From Mariniflexile sp. TRM1-10 (GTDB lineage Bacteria > Bacteroidota > Bacteroidia > Flavobacteriales > Flavobacteriaceae), in contig NZ_CP022985.1 in the NCBI RefSeq assembly GCF_003425985.1, forward strand, positions 4,448,001-4,512,000: 64,000 bases of DNA, written 5' to 3'. Positions within the stretch are counted from its first letter, which is position 1. The number at the start of each line of letters is the position of its first letter. The position numbers and the translations under genes were made by a program. Positions 7,841-17,636 of this stretch are shown here, piece after piece. The notes below the pieces were generated by a model. That model made no database searches, was not told where the DNA came from, and worked only from the letters and a program-made list of their open reading frames with translations.

Positions 7841-10800
7841 CTATTCCTTTACAATCTTCTTAAAAGTGCTTCCATTCACATCAGTAATAGTAAGAATGTA
7901 AACACCCTCAGACAAAGTGCTAAGGTCTAATGTGTGCTGGTTTCCTCTAGATTTAGTAGCTATCAATAACTTACCCGTGCTACTGTGCAACATTAACTGT
8001 ACATCTTCATTTTCACTGTTAAGAAGTACCGTAAGTTTATCAGAAACCGGATTTGGATATACCTTAAGCCCATCAATCTCCAATTGGTTTATGTTTGCTG
8101 TTTTTTGATCATTAATGCCTTTTGCAAAATTATTGCCACCTGGCTCTATCCCAAATACAAGTGCTCCTTTATAGTACACCGTGATATGACCATTTTCAGC
8201 AAATGGCGCTTTTGGTACATACGAGTAATCATCCGACTCATCAAATTTAGACCAATCGGTTTTAGATATCCTAAATTGGATTTCTCCGGAATTACTTAAT
8301 GGATAGAGCGACCCCATTAATGAATCCACTGATAATTCAAAATAAGTATCCGCTCCACTAACAACTGGGTTAAGCACCGCAAATTCTCCTGAAATGTTTG
8401 ACATACCCAATTCCGCATAGTCTATCCAATAGTTCAGGTCAGCATCACTGTCTTTGGTGAACCAATACCTAATAGACAAATCTTTATAATCCATCGGTAC
8501 ATTCCCTTCATTTGTAAGCTTCAAATGGGTATCGATTTTATTTGTACTGGTATTGGCATTTTTATTTTCCGAATATACTTTTATATCCAGATTCGGTGTC
8601 ACGGCCTCAGGTTCTGTTCCCCATATCAGCATTCCATTTCTGTACAGTGTAACCTTTTCATTATTCATATATGTCGCATTGGATTGGTATGAATAATCAT
8701 CCGTTTCATCAAAATTTGACCAATTGGTCTTTGAGAACCTCGATTGAATCGAACCTGAATTGTCACCTGACAATAAATTACCCAAAGACTCATCAAATCC
8801 GTATTCGATATACCCAAAAGCACCTTCATGCGGTTCCGGTAAGGATACATAATTCATCGAGACTTTATCATTACCCAGTTGCGCATAATCGATCCAAGTA
8901 TTGATTTCTGCATAATTTTCTGCGGTAAACCAGTAACGAACCGATAGTTCACTATAAGCAACACTTATAGCATCGTTGTTTTCAATTTGCAAATGGGGTT
9001 TAATGTGACCATTTGATGTATTTCCATTGTCACCATCCTTATACAGCACATTAAGACTCAAAGGCAATACCGTAAAAGTTTGGCTAACTTCCTCAGTAGG
9101 ATAGTAAATACTATCACCTACTTGTGAAGCTGTGATAACACTTGTACCCACTCCATTTATATGCAGTTTGTTTCCATCAACAATGGTAGCTATTGTGGTA
9201 TCGGAACTGCTGTATGTAATCGGCAAACCTGAGCTTGCAACAGCTGTAAGTTCAAAATCGACATCACCAATGTATTTCATAGGCATAGAACCAAAATCAA
9301 TAGTTTGATTCTTCTTAATGATTAGCTCTACAGTATATGTACTGGAACCATAATAATTGGTAGCTGTTATATCAACAGGAAAGGTTCCTGCTGCATTAGG
9401 TACACCGGAAATAACGCCCGTACAGGTGTCCATACTTAATCCATCTGGCAATCCAGCTGCTTCGAATTCTTTCGGCATAGGAGAAGCTACCGTTGAATAA
9501 TGGAATTCCGAACCGTATGTACCTTCTGCAATACTGTCACTACTAAGTTCCGGTAATTGAGCGGCCAGTCCATAAAACTCAAGTTCAGCAATGCTCCCGT
9601 AACCATTTGGTGAATAGTACCGAATATAACGATAGCCTTTGCTATTGGAAATCGTTTGTTCTGTCATCACCCATTCAGCAGGTCTTGGAATAAAAAACAA
9701 TATTTCAGCATCACTAAAATCAGGGGTGTTGGCACCTTGAATTTGAGCACCATTCATACGGTGCGAAAGACCTGGACGTGGCGCGTAACGTACTTTGGTA
9801 ATTACACTCCTACCATCTTCACCCAAATCGTAACCTACCCAAGCGGTATTTGTCGGGGCATCGAAATACGTGGCTATATTGCCATCTACCGCTGCCTCCT
9901 TGGTCGTAGCGGGGTTATTGCCCCCAGAACCCTCTGTACCTATCAATATACCTGAAAGTTTACTTCCCAATGAAGGACCTGATGGCGATGAATCTGCACT
10001 TTCGCCCACGTTATTAATAGTCGATACGGTATAGAAGTATTTTTCGCAGTTAACTGCAGTTATATCTATGTAGCTAGTATCAACTACGCTAGCAATCACC
10101 TCAAACGGCCCTTCTATTTCAGTAGCCCTTTTAACGTTGTAACTGGTTCCTCCCAGGGCAGCTGTCCAGATTAATGACACTTGGTTGTTCCCTGCAACAG
10201 TAGACAGGTTTTTCGGTGCTGCAGGTGGCAAATACGCGAATGCCATTTCTGCTATCTCAGAAGCGCTTAATGCCTTACTGTATATTCTGAAATCATCCAC
10301 CTGACCTGCCAGTAAAGGATCAGGCCATTGCGACTTACCGATCCAGTTTTGGGGAGTATTGCCCAGACTTGACGGGTTAAGGGTCATATTATCATTTCTA
10401 CCTACTTCTACCCCATCCAAATAAAGAACGGCAGTAGTACCGGATTGCGTAACGGCCAGGTGATACCATCTCCCTGTGATTAAAGATGCACTTGTATTAA
10501 TTTGCTGCTCTCCGCCGCCATTTTTAATAGCGTACCGCAATTTGCCATTTGATCCATTTTTTGGTGTGATAAACATGTAGTTATTTGTCCCTGAACCAAA
10601 ATCAAAGAGGCGCGCCCAGTTATCTACTTTATCAAGCTTTGCCCAGCTAGAAATACTAAAGTCAGTCAAATTATTTACAATTCCTTCAGGGAGTATTACA
10701 TACCCATTGCTTCCGTTCAAACTAACTGCATTATCTACAAGCCCTTCTGAAAATATAGCACCTGAACTTAAAGTACCTGCATTATCACCCCAGGAATCAG

Positions 10801-13800
10801 CGGCCATTGAACCACCCGTTTCATCAAATTTCAGATAAGCGATGCGACCTCCGTTTGGAGTGCCACTTATTTCTTCACTATAGGTGCTTTCCCCAAGAGA
10901 TGTTGTAGTTGTTACCACATAATAGTAGGTAGAGTCATTGAGTGCATCCGAATCAATATATTCGTTGGTTGAGGAAGTTCCTATTTGCGTATAGGATCCT
11001 CCGGCCACATCAGACCGATAGACTGTATAGTTAATTGCTTTTAGAACCGAACCCCACTTTAGGTCAACCTTATTATCGCCTGGTACAGCAACCAAGGAAC
11101 CTGGTGCTACTGGAGGAAACTCTACTTCATCATAAAGAGAATGAACCTCGGTAGAATCCAACGCCCTACTATAAATTCTAAAATCATCCACCAACCCGTC
11201 CAACAAAGGATCGGGCCACTGGGACTTACCAATCCAGTTTTGAGTCGTATTACCCAAACTAGATGGGCTGAGCGTCATGCTGGTATTCCGTCCAACTTCT
11301 GCGCCATCTAAGTATAGAATAGCCGTAGTTCCAGATTGCGTCACAGCCAAGTGATACCATCTTTCTGTGGTTAAAGCAACACTTGTATTAATTTGCTGCT
11401 CTACGTCACCAGTTTTAATAGCGTATCGCAAGTTGCCATTTGATCCATTTTTTGGTGTGATAAACATGTAGTTGCTTGTTCCAGTACCAAAGTCAAAGAT
11501 ACGCGCCCAGTTATCTACTTTATCAAGTTTTACCCAAGTGGAAATACTAAAGTCAGTCAAACTACTTACCACACCTTCTGAGAGTGTTACGTATCCGTCA
11601 TTTCCATTCAGGCTAACAGCATTGCCCATGAGGCCCTCTACAAATGTAGCGCCTGAGCTTAACGCCGCATTGCCATTACCCCAAGAATCAGTGGCCGTTG
11701 AGCCCTCAGTTTCATCAAATTTCCAGTAGCCTGACCTTCCGGGAGTGGCAATTACTTCTTCCGAATCCTCTGATTCCCCAAGTTCGTTTATAGCAGATAC
11801 CACATAATAATAAGTGGTAGAATGATTAACATCAGTATCACTAAATGCAGTGGTATCTGGGCTGGCAATAATAGTATAGGGTCCACCGCTTGCTGTTGCA
11901 CGTTTCACATTATAGCTTGTCGCACTTAAGCTTGAATTCCAGAAAAGATTGATTTGCTGTCCTGATACCGACTGAGCTGTTACGTCTTCAGGCACCGGTG
12001 CAATCGCCAATTCAGGCGCAACACTTATCTCCAAAGAGTTGACACTTTCTCCGGAAAGGTTTGCAGCCGATACCACATAATAGTAAGTCGTTCCATTCTC
12101 TAAACCAGTATCTGTATACTCGGTGACATTCAGGTTTGCTGCCACTATTTCATAGGGTTCTCCACTAGTTGTAGAACGCTTTAAGGTATAGCTGGATGCA
12201 CCAGTTACCTCATCCCAATCCAGTATATTCTGGGTATTGCCGGGTGATGCCGTAACGTTAGCAGGCGCCTCCGGGGCATTGCTAACAAGCCCTGTGATAG
12301 CGACGTGATCATAACGAGTGGTATTCAATGAAGTAGTGTTCCCGGAACTGTTGAAGAGTCCCACGTAAACATTCTCAGCCATATCGATGGTACGGCTACC
12401 GACTTCAAACCACACGTCTTTATTGTTGGACTCATACACGGTAAAAGTATTTCCTGTTCGGGAAATCCTGAACCAGATATCGGGGCGCCAGGTGTAGCGG
12501 TTTCCGTCTTTCCATTCCATATTTGAACCTGTTTCGGTACGTGCACCCATTCCAGCGATCCGCCAGCCGCCATCACCAATTTTCATCAGTACGGTCTTGG
12601 CATCGGGATCCAGCGATTCACGGATCATGATCCCTGTTTTTTGTACACCTCCAAAGTCGGCTACCCTGGCGGTGAGCGTTACATCCCCTGAAGCGATTCC
12701 ATAGGTGAATCCCAGGGCATCGGAAGTTCCACCAATGCTGCCGGCTCCTTTGGTGATAAAGGTGTGTCCGGTATTGACCTCGGCATAAACAGCCTCTCCT
12801 TCAACACTCACGTTGCCTATGTCCGTTCGGGTCCATCCTATAGGCAACTCTTGAACCGCATCCATAGGCGTGGCTGAGATCTCAACTGACTCAGGCCCAT
12901 CACCCACTTCATTCCTGGCAGAAACCACATAATAGTACGTCATGCCGTTTTCTACATTGGTATCGGTATATCTCGGGTTCGTACTGCCTGTCCAGGAAGC
13001 AACGGTGGTATATGGTCCGCCCGAACTTGTTGCACGCTTAACGGTAAATCCTTCGGCATCTATGGTTTCTACTGCATTCCAAGTCAATTCTACCCTCTCG
13101 ATGCCCTCTTTTACAGTAAGACCTTGCATCTGCTGACCCGGAGGTGCTGTAAAAGTCAGTGGAGAAGCTGCTGCATCCAATGTATAAGTGAGCGTACCAT
13201 GACCTAATTGATCGTTCGTACTGCCCGCAAACCTCATGATTTGTGCCATGGCTTCCACATGGGGTGCTTCCAGCCCTTGTTTCACAACATAATGATTGTA
13301 AACGATTTCCCAAACAGGTTGGTCAAAATATCTTCCCAGAGCATTACTGGCTATCCAACGATGCCCACGGTTAGCACAGCTGTCGTATTCTTCAAAAAAT
13401 GGTGCATCGAGCGAAAGTGCGCCGGTACGAGCCACATATTCCGCACCTTTCAGAAACCTATTGTCGTCATAGCTATACAGGTCCACTCCCTGGTTCCATG
13501 CCAGTTGGCAGGTATTGGCCATCAACCCGATACCCAGCAGGGCGTGTGACTGGTCCCTTCCGGATTCCTGCCATTGGCCGAAGTTTCCTTGGACAAAGGG
13601 GACAGCATTTTTGATGCTGCCAGCCCCGATCCCATTCTTGAAATACTCAATGCCCTCGTTAAAAATATCACGGTCATCCACAAGGATACCAATCGCTACT
13701 AGTGCGGAAATATTGTTCAGGTCCCAGTTTGCCCAATAATATGTGGGGCAGGCACCGCGATGGTTGGTCAGGAAGTCATGGCTTACAGGGTAGAAATACT

Positions 13801-14320
13801 CCTTCATCATGAATTTGAATTTCTCAAAGTCCTCTGGAGCCCAGCCCTCATAGAGCCTCATAATCTCTGCCCCCATGGCCATTGCCGTAAAACCTATACC
13901 TCCCAGCCCCAAGATATCCGTATTTCCTCCTGAGGGTATTTGGTTAACGGTATGGGCATAGGCGTTGTATATGCTTATAGCCTTCTCGGCATGGGCCACA
14001 TCCCCTGAGATGTACCAGCGGAGCGCGTTCAGGTAAGCCGCCTGTGCGTCCCTGTTCATATTCTGTCGCTGGTTGGCGTTTTCCCTAACGCCACCAGATA
14101 TGCCATAAGAGGCACTCGATTTTCCATCGGAAACCAGTGCATTCCAGCCTTCTATCCATGGGCTTTCCCCAGCAGCGACTTTCTCTTTCATACGGTTGAG
14201 GTCTTCAAGGGAATGTAATCCCCCTGGATGCACAAACTCCTGTGCGGTAGCCTGAAAGGCTAGTAAAAACCCAACCAAAACGAGACATAGGTTTTTTGTT
14301 TTGCGTAGTATTGTTTTCAT
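7841..14320 (-). CDS. Giant secreted lyase-like protein with LamG, discoidin and CBM3 modules (T9SS)
   Basis: 2159 residues. Order: signal peptide; Alginate_lyase-type (PF05426-like) barrel (about 28-385, with YYWANWDLNNISALVAIG and QESGRDQSHALLGIG); FN3; DUF1349-like sandwich (about 490-680); two FN3; LamG (about 862-1070); FN3; second LamG (about 1165-1365) almost identical to the first; FN3; discoidin/F5-8-type domain (about 1460-1590); putative-Ig (He_PIG-like) and Ig-like domains; two CBM3-like cellulose-binding modules (about 1753-2060, each with LSVRYWFT and D.SKTDWS.FDE.DDYSY); T9SS sorting domain (about 2080-2159). CBM3 modules usually bind crystalline cellulose, so this lyase may be anchored on plant or algal walls. 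It lies downstream of the SusCD operon, behind a terminator, so it probably has its own promoter. The lyase activity is inferred from domain type. Confidence 0.82.
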   Translation of the reverse strand: MKTILRKTKNLCLVLVGFLLAFQATAQEFVHPGGLHSLEDLNRMKEKVAAGESPWIEGWNALVSDGKSSASYGISGGVRENANQRQNMNRDAQAAYLNALRWYISGDVAHAEKAISIYNAYAHTVNQIPSGGNTDILGLGGIGFTAMAMGAEIMRLYEGWAPEDFEKFKFMMKEYFYPVSHDFLTNHRGACPTYYWANWDLNNISALVAIGILVDDRDIFNEGIEYFKNGIGAGSIKNAVPFVQGNFGQWQESGRDQSHALLGIGLMANTCQLAWNQGVDLYSYDDNRFLKGAEYVARTGALSLDAPFFEEYDSCANRGHRWIASNALGRYFDQPVWEIVYNHYVVKQGLEAPHVEAMAQIMRFAGSTNDQLGHGTLTYTLDAAASPLTFTAPPGQQMQGLTVKEGIERVELTWNAVETIDAEGFTVKRATSSGGPYTTVASWTGSTNPRYTDTNVENGMTYYYVVSARNEVGDGPESVEISATPMDAVQELPIGWTRTDIGNVSVEGEAVYAEVNTGHTFITKGAGSIGGTSDALGFTYGIASGDVTLTARVADFGGVQKTGIMIRESLDPDAKTVLMKIGDGGWRIAGMGARTETGSNMEWKDGNRYTWRPDIWFRISRTGNTFTVYESNNKDVWFEVGSRTIDMAENVYVGLFNSSGNTTSLNTTRYDHVAITGLVSNAPEAPANVTASPGNTQNILDWDEVTGASSYTLKRSTTSGEPYEIVAANLNVTEYTDTGLENGTTYYYVVSAANLSGESVNSLEISVAPELAIAPVPEDVTAQSVSGQQINLFWNSSLSATSYNVKRATASGGPYTIIASPDTTAFSDTDVNHSTTYYYVVSAINELGESEDSEEVIATPGRSGYWKFDETEGSTATDSWGNGNAALSSGATFVEGLMGNAVSLNGNDGYVTLSEGVVSSLTDFSISTWVKLDKVDNWARIFDFGTGTSNYMFITPKNGSNGNLRYAIKTGDVEQQINTSVALTTERWYHLAVTQSGTTAILYLDGAEVGRNTSMTLSPSSLGNTTQNWIGKSQWPDPLLDGLVDDFRIYSRALDSTEVHSLYDEVEFPPVAPGSLVAVPGDNKVDLKWGSVLKAINYTVYRSDVAGGSYTQIGTSSTNEYIDSDALNDSTYYYVVTTTTSLGESTYSEEISGTPNGGRIAYLKFDETGGSMAADSWGDNAGTLSSGAIFSEGLVDNAVSLNGSNGYVILPEGIVNNLTDFSISSWAKLDKVDNWARLFDFGSGTNNYMFITPKNGSNGKLRYAIKNGGGEQQINTSASLITGRWYHLAVTQSGTTAVLYLDGVEVGRNDNMTLNPSSLGNTPQNWIGKSQWPDPLLAGQVDDFRIYSKALSASEIAEMAFAYLPPAAPKNLSTVAGNNQVSLIWTAALGGTSYNVKRATEIEGPFEVIASVVDTSYIDITAVNCEKYFYTVSTINNVGESADSSPSGPSLGSKLSGILIGTEGSGGNNPATTKEAAVDGNIATYFDAPTNTAWVGYDLGEDGRSVITKVRYAPRPGLSHRMNGAQIQGANTPDFSDAEILFFIPRPAEWVMTEQTISNSKGYRYIRYYSPNGYGSIAELEFYGLAAQLPELSSDSIAEGTYGSEFHYSTVASPMPKEFEAAGLPDGLSMDTCTGVISGVPNAAGTFPVDITATNYYGSSTYTVELIIKKNQTIDFGSMPMKYIGDVDFELTAVASSGLPITYSSSDTTIATIVDGNKLHINGVGTSVITASQVGDSIYYPTEEVSQTFTVLPLSLNVLYKDGDNGNTSNGHIKPHLQIENNDAISVAYSELSVRYWFTAENYAEINTWIDYAQLGNDKVSMNYVSLPEPHEGAFGYIEYGFDESLGNLLSGDNSGSIQSRFSKTNWSNFDETDDYSYQSNATYMNNEKVTLYRNGMLIWGTEPEAVTPNLDIKVYSENKNANTSTNKIDTHLKLTNEGNVPMDYKDLSIRYWFTKDSDADLNYWIDYAELGMSNISGEFAVLNPVVSGADTYFELSVDSLMGSLYPLSNSGEIQFRISKTDWSKFDESDDYSYVPKAPFAENGHITVYYKGALVFGIEPGGNNFAKGINDQKTANINQLEIDGLKVYPNPVSDKLTVLLNSENEDVQLMLHSSTGKLLIATKSRGNQHTLDLSTLSEGVYILTITDVNGSTFKKIVKE

Positions 14321-14430
14321 TGTTAATAATTAATTTATGTTCTATACTTTTAGAACGTTAAAAAAAATTTTTGTAAAAATTATCTCTCACTACTAGTGAA
14401 ATTTTTATTTTTTTGTTTAGAATTATTTAG

Positions 14431-14468
14431 TTGGTGGTATCGTTGTATAGTTGGTGGTATCGTTGTAT
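14431..14468. repeat. Twofold 20-bp tandem repeat upstream of the giant lyase
   Basis: TTGGTGGTATCGTTGTATAG occurs twice back to back (the second copy lacks the last two bases), about 110 bp before the start codon of the gene at 7841-14320. Direct repeats of this size are a common layout for dimeric activator sites, so it may be a regulator-binding site; it may also be a chance duplication. Confidence 0.45.
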
Positions 14469-14510
14469 CTATAAAATTTTCAAAAGTTTAAACCTTTGGA
14501 TAAATTAAAA

Positions 14511-14544
14511 TTAGAAACACCCCTTAATTAAGGGGTGTTTCTAA
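14511..14544 (-). terminator. Perfect 34-bp palindrome ending the SusCD operon
   Basis: TTAGAAACACCCCTTAA is followed directly by its exact complement, 10 bp beyond the stop codon of the lipoprotein gene at 14554. On the minus strand a T/A-rich run (TTTTAATTTA) follows. It most likely ends transcription of the susC-susD-lipoprotein operon before the lyase gene. Confidence 0.75.
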
Positions 14545-14553
14545 AATAAATAT

Positions 14554-15789
14554 TTAGTTTTTAACTAATTTTATCCAAGACACTTTAAAATATCCAGCTC
14601 TCGCATCGGCTCCTGCCATATTTACAAGAAGCCCTATGGAAACCTTTTTAGAAGTTTCTAAAGTAAAATTGATTTCTTCAGTCACATCTCCACTATTTGG
14701 TGAAGTCGTGTCTATTGGTGTTTCGTTCCAAGTTTCAGCATAAGCAATCGAAGTAGCCAAACCAGCTAAAGACGGGATTCCGTCTCCTTCTGCCACTATC
14801 ATATGTACAGAAGAAATAGGCTTGTTCTCTGAGAAATACTTGAACGAAAGTGTATAATCTCCTGCAGGAAGCTCATAGGCGGTTTGTTGATAAACTTTTC
14901 CGTCTGTGATGGGTGTACTGCCCCAAGTTTCGAAGCAGATATACCCTGGCTGTGCTCCTCCCCATGGTTCACGACCCCATCCGCCAACTTTCACACCATC
15001 ACCATTTGTTTTATTCTTGATAGCCTGATTTGTAACCCAAGGAGCTCCTTGTGTTCCATATCTGGCATTATCAGGCACCAAAACATCAAAATCCGGATCA
15101 AAAAGCCCTCCAGCTTCTACATCTCCAGTATTTGCTAGGAAATAAGGTGTAATATCGCCCGCTGCAGTAGGATTAATAATTACGGTAGAGCCTATCACGG
15201 TAGAACCTCCTATAGTAAGGTCTATATATCCTGTTGCGAACCCTTCAGGAGCAGTCACTTTTATTTCATTATCCTGTACAGAAACAATCTCTGCAGCTGT
15301 GCCGTTAAAAGTAATTCCAAGAGCAGTTGCATTAGTACCAAAATTACTTCCAACAATGGTAACCACATCTCCTGGAAAAACAATATTTGAACCATTTTCG
15401 GACTGAGCGGAAACCATAACTGGCAACTGCTTTACCGCATACGAACCTATGGAATCTTTAACATGTGTCCATACCTGAACAGAGAGTTTCCCATTGGTTG
15501 CACCTTGGGGAACCCTTACTTCCATTATGTTGTCTTGATAACTCACAAATTCGGTAACGAGTTCTCCGTTGAAGCTTATTTTTGCAGCTTCAAAGCGATC
15601 TCCAAAATTACTTCCCGTAATGGTAACTATAGAGCCAGGATATCCTTCACTTGGGGAAAACCCATCTACAGTAATTTCGGGGTATGTTACTAAATCTGGA
15701 TCGTACTCATCCTGACACGAAACTATAGCCACAAATATACTGGCTAAGGCCAAAATACCTATTTTATATCTAAAACTTAATTTTTTCAT
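14554..15789 (-). CDS. Surface lipoprotein with TIG/IPT domains, third gene of the SusCD operon
   Basis: The 411-residue protein has a lipoprotein signal peptide ending at Cys near residue 26 (VAIVSC). Two IPT/TIG immunoglobulin-like domains follow (GFSPSEGYPGSIVTITGSNFGD near residue 45 and FPGDVVTIVGSNFGTN near 140). The C-terminal half is a DUF5013-like jelly-roll module rich in Gly/Trp that would suit carbohydrate binding. In Bacteroidota such a gene directly after susD usually encodes a surface glycan-binding protein (SusE/F position). It starts 33 bp after susD ends and closes with a terminator palindrome. Ligand unknown. Confidence 0.8.
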   Translation of the reverse strand: MKKLSFRYKIGILALASIFVAIVSCQDEYDPDLVTYPEITVDGFSPSEGYPGSIVTITGSNFGDRFEAAKISFNGELVTEFVSYQDNIMEVRVPQGATNGKLSVQVWTHVKDSIGSYAVKQLPVMVSAQSENGSNIVFPGDVVTIVGSNFGTNATALGITFNGTAAEIVSVQDNEIKVTAPEGFATGYIDLTIGGSTVIGSTVIINPTAAGDITPYFLANTGDVEAGGLFDPDFDVLVPDNARYGTQGAPWVTNQAIKNKTNGDGVKVGGWGREPWGGAQPGYICFETWGSTPITDGKVYQQTAYELPAGDYTLSFKYFSENKPISSVHMIVAEGDGIPSLAGLATSIAYAETWNETPIDTTSPNSGDVTEEINFTLETSKKVSIGLLVNMAGADARAGYFKVSWIKLVKN

Positions 15790-15822
15790 TTGTTCTTTTT
15801 TAAAATATTACACACTACGAGA

Positions 15823-17625
15823 TTAATACCCTGGGTTTTGTAAAAGGTTCTTGTTCAAATTTACTTGCCCAAGCGGGATAGGGAATAAATATTTAGTACG
15901 CGACCAACTTTTATTTGCAGAAGGAATCAATACGATAGCTTTTCTTGGTCCCACTCCAGTTTCTACAGTTTCTTCGCCATACTGGTATGAGCTTGGGTCG
16001 TAAAGATCTGGGTTATTTTCATAGTCGGTTCCCTCAATAATCTGTCCGTATGTAGAAGCTCCTAGTTCCTGCTCGGCTATACCCCATCTTCTTAAATCGT
16101 TAAACCTGTTGTCTTCAAGGTATAGCTCTACCGCTCTTTCCCTACGGATCTCTTCTAGAATATCCAACCCGTAAGTAGATGCCATAGCGTTGGTTAAGGC
16201 CGCAACACCCGAGCGTTCCCTTACCTTATTAAGTGATTCGTTCAATTGACTGTCTGTAATAGTGCCATTCAACTCATATAATCCTTCAGCGTACATTAAA
16301 TACACTTCGGACAAGCGGATATATGGAAAATCTGCCGATTCCTGATTGGCTTCCCTATAATTCGGATAATCAAATGACCGGAATTTACGGTTGCCATAAT
16401 AAACGCCCCCTCCCAAAAGTGGAACGGTTCCTTCTACGATTTCCACTTCTTGTTCATTACCTCCTGTGTAGGCATACAACCTGTAATCGCGATTGTAAAA
16501 TTGCTCATAATTTGATTGATAGCCTTGGAATAAAGGCGACTTGTCTACAGGCAACCCATCGGTACATAAGAACATATCGGTAAACTTTTGATTTACTGAA
16601 GAATAGTAAGACGCATGGCTTATGTTTGTATTTCCTTTTTTCAGGTTAAAATCATATTTGGCATAGAAAATAAACTCCTTATTGGTAGCCTTATCAAGCC
16701 CTGCAGGATTGGACTCCCCGTCTTCTAAGTTGAATAAGTAATACATGGTGAGATTATTCAATTCTTCATTATAGTTCCATAATTCAAATCCTCCATTATC
16801 CATTACATCTTTAGAAAGATCTACGACCTGTTGAAACATTTGATTTGTTGATGGGTATCCACTTGGCATACTAGTTCCAGCTCCAAAAGAGGTGCCATCA
16901 CCATCGGTAGAAGTCCCTACATATTTTTCCCAAGTGGCTTCAAACAATAGTGCTTTTGCCAATAACGATTGAGCAGCCTCTTTGCTAATATGTCCTTTTT
17001 CTGCCGATGAAATGGACGATTCTCTTGGCAGTCCATCTATGGCAGCTTCTAAATCTTCTTTAATTAGGGCAAATACTTCGTACCTGCTGTTTCTTGTTCC
17101 ATATAATTCAGGTGAATCCACATCGAGTACCTTAGTAATTAGCGGTACCCCACCAAATCGTTTTAACATAAAGAAATAATGATATGCTCTAAAGAATTTT
17201 GCTGTAGATACATATTCTGCTATTTCTTCTTGTGTTCCAGAATAGGCTTCAGCTTTTTCTAAAAGAATATTAGTTTCCCTTATATATATATAAGAAAGCG
17301 CCCAAACATCATCTGTAGTGTTGGGGATTATATCGCCTACACCATGACCGGTGCCATATCCATTTAAGTCAGATCCCCTATCTAAAAGAAGTTGCTGTGC
17401 ATTACCTCTAATTCTTGTGGTTTCGTCAATTTTAACATCCCAACTCCATCCCCATAGACCGTTATAAAAGTCGTTGGAATAATTCCTAAAATGATCAGGG
17501 GTCTTGAAATACAATTCCTCTGAAAGTTTATCTTGTTCTACTAGATCCAAAAATTCTTTCTCGCAAGATACCGATGTCGCCAACAGCACCGCAAACATTA
17601 ATTTGATATATGTTTTTTTCATCAT
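15823..17625 (-). CDS. SusD/RagB family starch-binding-like lipoprotein
   Basis: The 600-residue outer-membrane lipoprotein has a signal peptide with lipobox Cys near residue 21 (ATSVSC). A SusD-like N-terminal segment (ILLEKAEAYSG, FRAYHYFFMLKRFGGVPLI) and the RagB/SusD C-terminal domain (RLSEVYLMYAEGLYEL, EIRRERAVELYLEDNRFNDLRRWG) follow the family pattern. It forms the lid of the SusC channel and captures oligosaccharides at the cell surface. It starts 11 bp after the susC stop codon, so the two are translated from one message. The substrate cannot be read from the sequence. Confidence 0.96.
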   Translation of the reverse strand: MMKKTYIKLMFAVLLATSVSCEKEFLDLVEQDKLSEELYFKTPDHFRNYSNDFYNGLWGWSWDVKIDETTRIRGNAQQLLLDRGSDLNGYGTGHGVGDIIPNTTDDVWALSYIYIRETNILLEKAEAYSGTQEEIAEYVSTAKFFRAYHYFFMLKRFGGVPLITKVLDVDSPELYGTRNSRYEVFALIKEDLEAAIDGLPRESSISSAEKGHISKEAAQSLLAKALLFEATWEKYVGTSTDGDGTSFGAGTSMPSGYPSTNQMFQQVVDLSKDVMDNGGFELWNYNEELNNLTMYYLFNLEDGESNPAGLDKATNKEFIFYAKYDFNLKKGNTNISHASYYSSVNQKFTDMFLCTDGLPVDKSPLFQGYQSNYEQFYNRDYRLYAYTGGNEQEVEIVEGTVPLLGGGVYYGNRKFRSFDYPNYREANQESADFPYIRLSEVYLMYAEGLYELNGTITDSQLNESLNKVRERSGVAALTNAMASTYGLDILEEIRRERAVELYLEDNRFNDLRRWGIAEQELGASTYGQIIEGTDYENNPDLYDPSSYQYGEETVETGVGPRKAIVLIPSANKSWSRTKYLFPIPLGQVNLNKNLLQNPGY

Positions 17626-17636
17626 CTGTTTATTTT

